From CAZNNH01 sp964574335 (GTDB lineage: Bacteria; Acidobacteriota; Vicinamibacteria; Fen-336), in NCBI GenBank assembly GCA_964574335.1, contig CAZNNH010000269.1:1-5902 (forward strand): a stretch of 5,902 bases of DNA, written 5' to 3'. The position numbers and the translations under genes are program-made. This document shows, in pieces, positions 1-3,635 of the stretch. Under the pieces are notes generated by a model. The model was given only the letters and a program-made list of their open reading frames with translations, was not told the DNA's origin and did no database searches. Numbering within the stretch: position 1 is the stretch's first letter; each line of letters opens with the position of its first letter.

Positions 1-10
1 CGAAACCGCC

Positions 11-15
11 GGAGG
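11..15 (+). promoter_or_regulatory. Ribosome binding site of the hydrolase gene
   Basis: GGAGG lies 6 nt before the GTG at position 22. This strong Shine-Dalgarno match at good spacing supports GTG 22 as the true start. Any promoter lies left of the window. Confidence 0.75.
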
Positions 16-21
16 TCGACC

Positions 22-699
22 GTGAGCGAGATGCTTCCCTGTGTCGAGATGGGCCCGGAAGAAGGGGCCGACTCGGCGATCGTCTGGCTGCACGGCCTTG
101 GGGCCAGCGGCCACGACTTCGAGGACGTGGTTCCCCTTTTCGAGCTTCCCAACACCCGCTTCGTCTTTCCGCATGCCCCCGAGCGGGCGGTCACCATCAA
201 CACCGGCCTGATCATGCCCGCCTGGTACGACATCCGCTTCCTGAGCCACGGCAGCGGGGGCGAGGAGCCGCGCCACGTCCACGAGTCGGCCGAGATGATC
301 ACCGCCCTGCTCGACCGCGAGCGCGAGCGCGGCGTCCGCTCCGACCGGATCGTGCTGGCCGGCTTCAGCCAGGGGGCGGCGATGGCCCTGTTCGTGGGTC
401 TGCGCTACACCCAGTCCCTGGCCGGGCTCGTGGTGCTGAGCGGCTACGAGCTGCTGCCGGACACCCGGGAGTTCGAGGCCAGCCCGATCAACGCCGCCAC
501 CCCGATCCTGTTCTGCCACGGCTCGCTCGACCCGATGGTCCCGGTGGAGCGGGGGCGTCTGGCCCACGATGCGGTGGCGGAAGGGGGGCGGCCGGTGGAG
601 TGGCACGAGTTCCCGCACGACCACACCGTCTCGCTGGAGGAGATGGAGGTGGTCCGGGTCTTCCTGCACCAGCACCTGGCCGAGTTGCCGGAGGGCTAG
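22..699 (+). CDS. Alpha/beta-hydrolase, carboxylesterase / acyl-protein thioesterase-like family
   Basis: A 225-residue cytoplasmic serine hydrolase with no signal peptide, matching the compact Abhydrolase_2 family (carboxylesterases, lysophospholipases, acyl-protein thioesterases) in length and motif order. Visible motifs are the oxyanion-side HGLGASG (residues 24-30), the FPHAPERAVTIN segment (about 49-60) and AWYDI (67-71) typical of bacterial members, and the nucleophile elbow GFSQG with Ser116. The acid is Asp170 in HGSLDPMVP, and His201 in HDHTVS completes the triad. The family usually has a GHSV-like motif at the histidine; here Asp precedes it. Known members cleave short carboxylic esters, lysophospholipids or S-acyl groups; the substrate here cannot be read from sequence. 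The GTG start has a good ribosome binding site. The gene converges on the SDR gene, leaving 28 bp with no clear terminator. Family assignment is firm, substrate unknown. Confidence 0.93.
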   Translation: MSEMLPCVEMGPEEGADSAIVWLHGLGASGHDFEDVVPLFELPNTRFVFPHAPERAVTINTGLIMPAWYDIRFLSHGSGGEEPRHVHESAEMITALLDRERERGVRSDRIVLAGFSQGAAMALFVGLRYTQSLAGLVVLSGYELLPDTREFEASPINAATPILFCHGSLDPMVPVERGRLAHDAVAEGGRPVEWHEFPHDHTVSLEEMEVVRVFLHQHLAELPEG

Positions 700-727
700 C
701 GCCGTCCGCCCGCGTCGATCTCCAGGC

Positions 728-1525
728 TCAGGTGGAGCGCTCGGCCGCCGTCTTGCGGGCCCGCTGTTGGCTTCGTGTCGTTGCCGAGAGGACGGCACGC
801 ATCAGCCCCGGGCTCAGGCGGTAGAGCAGGTGCAAGGCGTGCAGGATCGGCGTGCCGTAGACCAGGAAGCGCCGCTTGCCGATGGAGCGGCGGACCAGCC
901 GGGCGATCCGCTCCGGCGGATCGAACAGCCAGTCGGGCTGGCGGGTGACGTCCTTCTGTCCGGCGGCGCCCATTCGGGTGCGGACCAGCAGCGGGCAGAC
1001 ACAGGAGACGCGGACTCCCAGCGGACCGAGCTCCGCGCGCAGGTACTCCGAGAGCCACAGCGCGCCGACCTTGACCGGGCCGTAGGCCGCGTACCCGGGG
1101 AAGGGGAGCAGCGAGGCGCCCGACCCGAGGTTGACGACATGGCCCCGAGCCGCCAGCAGCAGCGGCAGGAGGGCCCGCGTCATCAGCGTCACGCCCAACA
1201 GGTTGACCTCGAACGTCAAGCGCCAGTCGGCTTCGCTGAGCTCCTGCCACGCCCCGAGGCGCAGGACCCCGGCGTTGTTCACCAGCACGTCGACGCGGCC
1301 GAACCGCTCGCGGCAGGCCTCGGCGAACTGGGCGACCTGGGTGGCCTGCGTCACGTCGACCACTTGCAGCAGCTCGGCCCCGGCCTCGGCCGCCGCCCGT
1401 TCCAGCTCGGCCTGGTCGAGATCGCAGATCGCGAGCGCGTAGCCGGCGCGGCCCAGCTCCAGCGCCGACGCCCGGCCGATCCCGTTCGCCGCTCCCGTGA
1501 CGACGGCCACCCGCCTATCGCTCAT
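728..1525 (-). CDS. Short-chain dehydrogenase/reductase (SDR family oxidoreductase)
   Basis: A 265-residue classical SDR. The N-terminal Rossmann fold has the cofactor motif TGAANGIG (residues 10-17), and an acidic residue ends strand beta-2 (Asp35 in ICDLD), which usually favours NAD(H) over NADP(H). NNAG (83-86) follows. The catalytic tetrad is complete: Asn109, Ser135, Tyr148 and Lys152 (YGPVK), with Ser exactly 13 residues before Tyr. The usual PG after strand beta-6 reads CPLLVRT (177-183), so the Gly is replaced. The C-terminal 50 residues include a hydrophobic and basic stretch (VYGTPILHALHLLYRLSPGL, 222-241) found in SDRs acting on lipid-like substrates or touching membranes; this is an inference. 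The ATG at 1525 is preceded by GGGGAG at 5 nt. The gene starts 21 bp after the alpha-galactosidase stop on the same strand, so co-transcription is likely. Substrate not identifiable. Confidence 0.93.
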   Translation of the reverse strand: MSDRRVAVVTGAANGIGRASALELGRAGYALAICDLDQAELERAAAEAGAELLQVVDVTQATQVAQFAEACRERFGRVDVLVNNAGVLRLGAWQELSEADWRLTFEVNLLGVTLMTRALLPLLLAARGHVVNLGSGASLLPFPGYAAYGPVKVGALWLSEYLRAELGPLGVRVSCVCPLLVRTRMGAAGQKDVTRQPDWLFDPPERIARLVRRSIGKRRFLVYGTPILHALHLLYRLSPGLMRAVLSATTRSQQRARKTAAERST

Positions 1526-1530
1526 CTTGG

Positions 1531-1536
1531 CTCCCC
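1531..1536 (-). promoter_or_regulatory. Ribosome binding site of the SDR gene
   Basis: On the minus strand GGGGAG sits 5 nt before the ATG at 1525, inside the 21-bp gap after the alpha-galactosidase stop. It supports this start. No separate promoter fits in the gap. Confidence 0.6.
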
Positions 1537-1546
1537 GGTCGACAGC

Positions 1547-2731
1547 TCAGGGCCGCGGCGAGATCCGCAGGAAGGCCACGTCGTGCGGGGCCACCTTCGC
1601 CTCGTACCGCCCGGTATGCGACCCGGCGTCCGCCTTCTGCCAGATGTCGCGGACCAGGCAGGCGGTCTCCGGCGACAGCCCGATGTCCTCCCAGGCCACC
1701 CTCAGTGGACGCTCTTCGGTCCCCCGGTTGAAGAGGATGACGGCGCGCGAGCCGTCGGCGAGGGGCTTCATCCACGTCTCACCGGTCCCGTCGTCGCGGA
1801 CCTTGCGGCCCTGGATCCCGAGCGGGTCCTGGTCGACGGCGATTGCCTCGGGGTGGGTCAGGATCGCCTGCACCTCCGGCGTCATGGCGTCGAGGTCGTT
1901 GCCCGCCATCAGCGGGGCGGCGAACAGGCACCAGAAGGCGAAGTGGGACCGGCTCTCGGCCGGGCTGAGGCCGCCGTTGCCGACCTCGAGCATGTCGGGA
2001 TCGTTCCAGTGGCCGGGACCGGCGTAGGGGAAGAGATCGGCCATCAGATCGATGATGTGCACCACGCCCATCCCGCTCCAGGACCGGCCGCAGTCCCAGC
2101 AGTCCTGGATGTCGCCGGTGGCCCGCCACAGGTGCCCCACCCCCGAGGCCCAGAGCCAGGGCTTGGTCGACCCCCACTCGCAGATGCTGAACACGATCGG
2201 CCGGCCGGTCTTCCGTAAGGCCTGGCTCATCTTCTGGTAGGCGTGGCGGGTGTCCTGCCCCTCGGTGTGGCACCAGTCGTATTTGAGGTAGTCGACGCCC
2301 CACTCGGCGTAGGTCTGGGCGTCGATCGTCTCGTGGTCCTTCGACCCGGGGCGGCCGGCGCAGGTCTGGGTGCCCGCGTCCGAGTAGAGGCCGAACTTCA
2401 GCCCCTTCGCGTGCACGTAGTCGGCGAGCGCCTTCATCCCCGACGGGAAGCGCTCGGCGTCGACCACGATCTTGCCGGACGCGTCCCGGTCGACCTGCCA
2501 GCAGTCGTCGATGACCACGTACTGGTAGCCGGCGTCCTTCATCCCGGTCCGTACCAGGGCGTCGGCGGCGCTCCTGACCAGCTCCTCGCTGACGTTGCAG
2601 GCGAACTTGTTCCAACTGTTCCACCCCATGGGCGGGGTGAGGGCGAGGCCGTCGCCAGCCCGGGCCGGCCCCGCCGGGGCCAGGACGAGAGTGAGGACGA
2701 AGAGAGCGAAGATCCTGCCGGGAGCCCGCAT
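1547..2731 (-). CDS. Secreted alpha-galactosidase, glycoside hydrolase family 27
   Basis: A 394-residue exported enzyme expected to remove terminal alpha-D-galactose from oligo- or polysaccharides with retention of configuration. Residues 1-25 form a Sec signal peptide: basic n-region MRAPGR, hydrophobic core FALFVLTLVLAPA, and a likely cut after ARA25. The mature protein opens with the GH27 hallmark LTPPMGWNSWN (31-41), followed by IDDCW (74-78), nucleophile Asp152 in YLKYDWC, CEWG (184-187) and acid/base Asp207 in RATGDIQD, which matches the RxxxD pattern of GH27. GPGHWNDPDMLEVG (238-251) and AVDQDPLG (298-305) are also typical. The (beta/alpha)8 barrel ends near residue 305 and the remainder fits the usual C-terminal beta-sandwich. 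ATG 2731 is chosen over an upstream in-frame start at 2887 because it has AGGAGG at 5 nt and puts the signal peptide at the N-terminus. Sugar specificity (alpha-galactose versus related sugars such as beta-L-arabinopyranose) is inferred from family resemblance only. Confidence 0.95.
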   Translation of the reverse strand: MRAPGRIFALFVLTLVLAPAGPARAGDGLALTPPMGWNSWNKFACNVSEELVRSAADALVRTGMKDAGYQYVVIDDCWQVDRDASGKIVVDAERFPSGMKALADYVHAKGLKFGLYSDAGTQTCAGRPGSKDHETIDAQTYAEWGVDYLKYDWCHTEGQDTRHAYQKMSQALRKTGRPIVFSICEWGSTKPWLWASGVGHLWRATGDIQDCWDCGRSWSGMGVVHIIDLMADLFPYAGPGHWNDPDMLEVGNGGLSPAESRSHFAFWCLFAAPLMAGNDLDAMTPEVQAILTHPEAIAVDQDPLGIQGRKVRDDGTGETWMKPLADGSRAVILFNRGTEERPLRVAWEDIGLSPETACLVRDIWQKADAGSHTGRYEAKVAPHDVAFLRISPRP

Positions 2732-2736
2732 GGCCA

Positions 2737-2742
2737 CCTCCT
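2737..2742 (-). promoter_or_regulatory. Ribosome binding site that fixes the alpha-galactosidase start
   Basis: On the minus strand a perfect AGGAGG lies 5 nt before ATG 2731. The same frame stays open upstream to 2887, so this site together with the signal peptide decides the start. Confidence 0.8.
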
Positions 2743-2753
2743 GAGTTTCGCAG

Positions 2754-2759
2754 AGTCTA
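2754..2759 (-). promoter_or_regulatory. Candidate -10 box of the alpha-galactosidase/SDR operon
   Basis: On the minus strand TAGACT matches TATAAT at four of six positions and would start transcription about 15 nt before the start codon, just ahead of the ribosome binding site. The best -35 candidate at 17 bp, CTGGAG, is weak, so an activator or another sigma factor is possible. An 8-bp palindrome CACCGGTG abuts it at 2760-2767. Tentative. Confidence 0.3.
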
Positions 2760-2785
2760 CACCGGTGCCGGTTGGGCTCCAGCCC
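2760..2785. repeat. Small palindromes upstream of the alpha-galactosidase -10 box
   Basis: CACCGGTG (2760-2767) is a perfect palindrome. It overlaps ACCGG-TG-CCGGT (2761-2772), and GGGCT-CC-AGCCC follows (2774-2785). They lie in the spacer and -35 area of the presumed promoter. LacI-type operators are palindromes with a central CG, as in the first element, so an operator is possible, but short GC palindromes are common in such DNA. Confidence 0.3.
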
Positions 2786-2860
2786 GCTGAGGTCGTGGTT
2801 CGCCAGAACGCCCTCAGGAAACAGCCGCCACGGCCCGATCCAGCGCAAGCTCCGCCCCGT

Positions 2861-2890
2861 CCGTGCTACACTGATCCCGTGGAGCACGGG
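2861..2890. repeat. Inverted-repeat cluster, candidate vapBC operator
   Basis: CCCGTG (2876-2881) and CACGGG (2885-2890) form a perfect 6-bp inverted repeat around GAG, with GAT and ATC extending it imperfectly. The right arm also pairs with an earlier copy: CCGTGCT (2861-2867) and AGCACGG (2883-2889) form a perfect 7-bp inverted repeat that brackets the candidate -10 box. RHH antitoxins usually bind such repeats over their own promoter, so an autoregulatory operator is the simplest reading. Confidence 0.5.
2864..2872 (+). promoter_or_regulatory. Candidate extended -10 promoter of vapBC
   Basis: TGC followed by TACACT (2867-2872) fits the extended -10 pattern TGn-TATAAT, with four of six core matches. 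No convincing -35 box lies 16-18 bp upstream, which extended -10 promoters can tolerate. Transcription would begin near 2879, giving a leader of about 17 nt that still contains GGAG (2881-2884), a weak ribosome binding site 11 nt before GTG 2896. Confidence 0.4.
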
Positions 2891-2895
2891 TATCG

Positions 2896-3153
2896 GTGAA
2901 CCTCACCGTCACCATTGACGACGAGACCCTGCGGAGGGCACGCATCCGCGCCCTCGGCCAGGGGACCTCGGTGAATGCCGTGGTGCGTCAGTTCCTCGAG
3001 AGTTACGCCGGCGCAGAGAAGGAGCAGGAAGCCCGGTCCCGGCTGGTCCGCCTGGCCCGCGCCTCGCAAGCGACCAGCGGCAAGGCGGGGCGGAGCTGGT
3101 CGCGGGAGGACCTGTATGCCGAGCGGCTCAGGAGGCCGCGGCGAACGCGGTGA
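2896..3153 (+). CDS. vapB: VapB-like ribbon-helix-helix antitoxin
   Basis: An 85-residue antitoxin expected to bind and neutralise the downstream PIN toxin and to repress its own operon as a dimeric DNA-binding protein. Residues 1-8 (MNLTVTID) look like the DNA-contacting beta-strand, residues 9-20 the first helix, GQGTSVN the turn, and residues 26-38 the second helix: an RHH fold. The C-terminal part is charged and probably flexible until bound. It holds SWSREDLYAERL (67-78), a Trp/Tyr-bearing segment typical of VapB tails that wrap around the PIN partner. GTG 2896 is used because the frame is closed by a stop at 2872 and no other good start lies between. The stop overlaps the toxin start as GTGA (3150-3153), implying translational coupling. 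The VapB label rests on fold pattern and partner, not on a database match. Confidence 0.85.
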   Translation: MNLTVTIDDETLRRARIRALGQGTSVNAVVRQFLESYAGAEKEQEARSRLVRLARASQATSGKAGRSWSREDLYAERLRRPRRTR

Positions 3154-3557
3154 GGAGCTTCCTCGACACCAACGTCGTCGTCTACGCCTTCGACAAGGCC
3201 GACCCCGCGAAGCGGGAGACGGCGACTCGGATCCTCGAGTCCGATGAGAGGCTCGTGGTCAGCACCCAGGTCCTGCTGGAGACCTGGTGGACGCTCACCC
3301 GGAAGCTGGGCACACCCCTTCTCGAGGCACAAGCGACAGAGGTTGTCGATCAGCTCTGTCTGCTGCCGGTGGTCGCCACCGACGCCGAGCTCGTGGTCCG
3401 TGCGATCCAAACCGGCACCAGCGCTCGACTCGCGCTGTGGGATGCGCTGATCGTGGAGGCGGCTCGGACAGCAGGCTGCCAGAGGCTGCTGAGCGAGGAT
3501 CTGCAGCACGGCCGGGACTTCGGGGGCGTCGTCGTCCTGAACCCCTTTCGGGCGTGA
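3150..3557 (+). CDS. vapC: VapC-like PIN-domain ribonuclease toxin
   Basis: A 135-residue single PIN domain, the usual VapC size. The family consists of Mg2+/Mn2+-dependent endoribonucleases that cut tRNA or rRNA and halt translation when the antitoxin is lost. The acidic metal-binding set is present: Asp6 in FLDTN, Glu44 in LLETWW, Asp98 in LWDALIVEAA and Asp117 in LLSEDLQHG. The conserved ending GVVVLNPF (126-133) is also there, so the protein looks complete and active. The GTG start overlaps the antitoxin stop by 4 bp; the nearest Shine-Dalgarno (AGGAGG, 3130-3135) is 14 nt away, so coupling to antitoxin translation probably matters. The RNA target cannot be predicted. Several A/T-ending codons (for example ACA GAG GTT) are slightly less GC-biased than the neighbours, weakly consistent with acquisition. 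The gene ends 78 bp from the convergent sbcC. Confidence 0.92.
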   Translation: MRSFLDTNVVVYAFDKADPAKRETATRILESDERLVVSTQVLLETWWTLTRKLGTPLLEAQATEVVDQLCLLPVVATDAELVVRAIQTGTSARLALWDALIVEAARTAGCQRLLSEDLQHGRDFGGVVVLNPFRA

Positions 3558-3571
3558 CGGATCCGCCGGCG

Positions 3572-3635
3572 CCGGAGGTCGGCCGGAGGCAGTCGCGACC
3601 GCCCAGGTCGGCGTCGACGGGCCTGGGACCTCCGG
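3572..3635. terminator. Long inverted repeat between convergent vapC and sbcC, possible bidirectional terminator
   Basis: CCGGAGGTC (3572-3580) and GACCTCCGG (3627-3635) are perfect 9-bp inverted repeats 46 bp apart. Inside them CCCAGG (3602-3607) and CCTGGG (3622-3627) can form a second stem, overlapping the outer arm by one base. The element fills the gap between two convergent genes, where a shared terminator is expected. Neither strand has a T-run after it, so it is not a canonical intrinsic terminator. The right arm ends one base before the sbcC stop. Confidence 0.35.

Noticed and set aside
700..727. Possible terminator between the convergent hydrolase and SDR genes
   Set aside because: Only a weak 5-bp stem (CTCCA 720-724 with TGGAG 733-737, partly inside the SDR gene) and no T-run; too little to call.
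569..2218. A 549-codon plus-strand open frame opposite the SDR and alpha-galactosidase genes
   Set aside because: Its product is low-complexity Arg/Pro/Gly/Ala-rich with no domain, and it lies antisense to two genes with complete catalytic motifs. Such frames are expected in GC-rich DNA.
2787..2817. CTGAGG / CCTCAG 6-bp inverted repeat in the divergent region
   Set aside because: A 19-nt spacer and no match to a promoter element; likely by chance in GC-rich DNA.
2732..2887. N-terminal extension of the alpha-galactosidase to an ATG at 2887
   Set aside because: It would bury the signal peptide 52 residues inside, lacks a good ribosome binding site and would span both candidate promoters. AGGAGG before ATG 2731 is decisive.
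2243..2899. A 218-codon plus-strand open frame opposite the alpha-galactosidase N-terminus
   Set aside because: Antisense shadow of a well-supported gene, with no recognisable motif; it also runs across the divergent promoter region.
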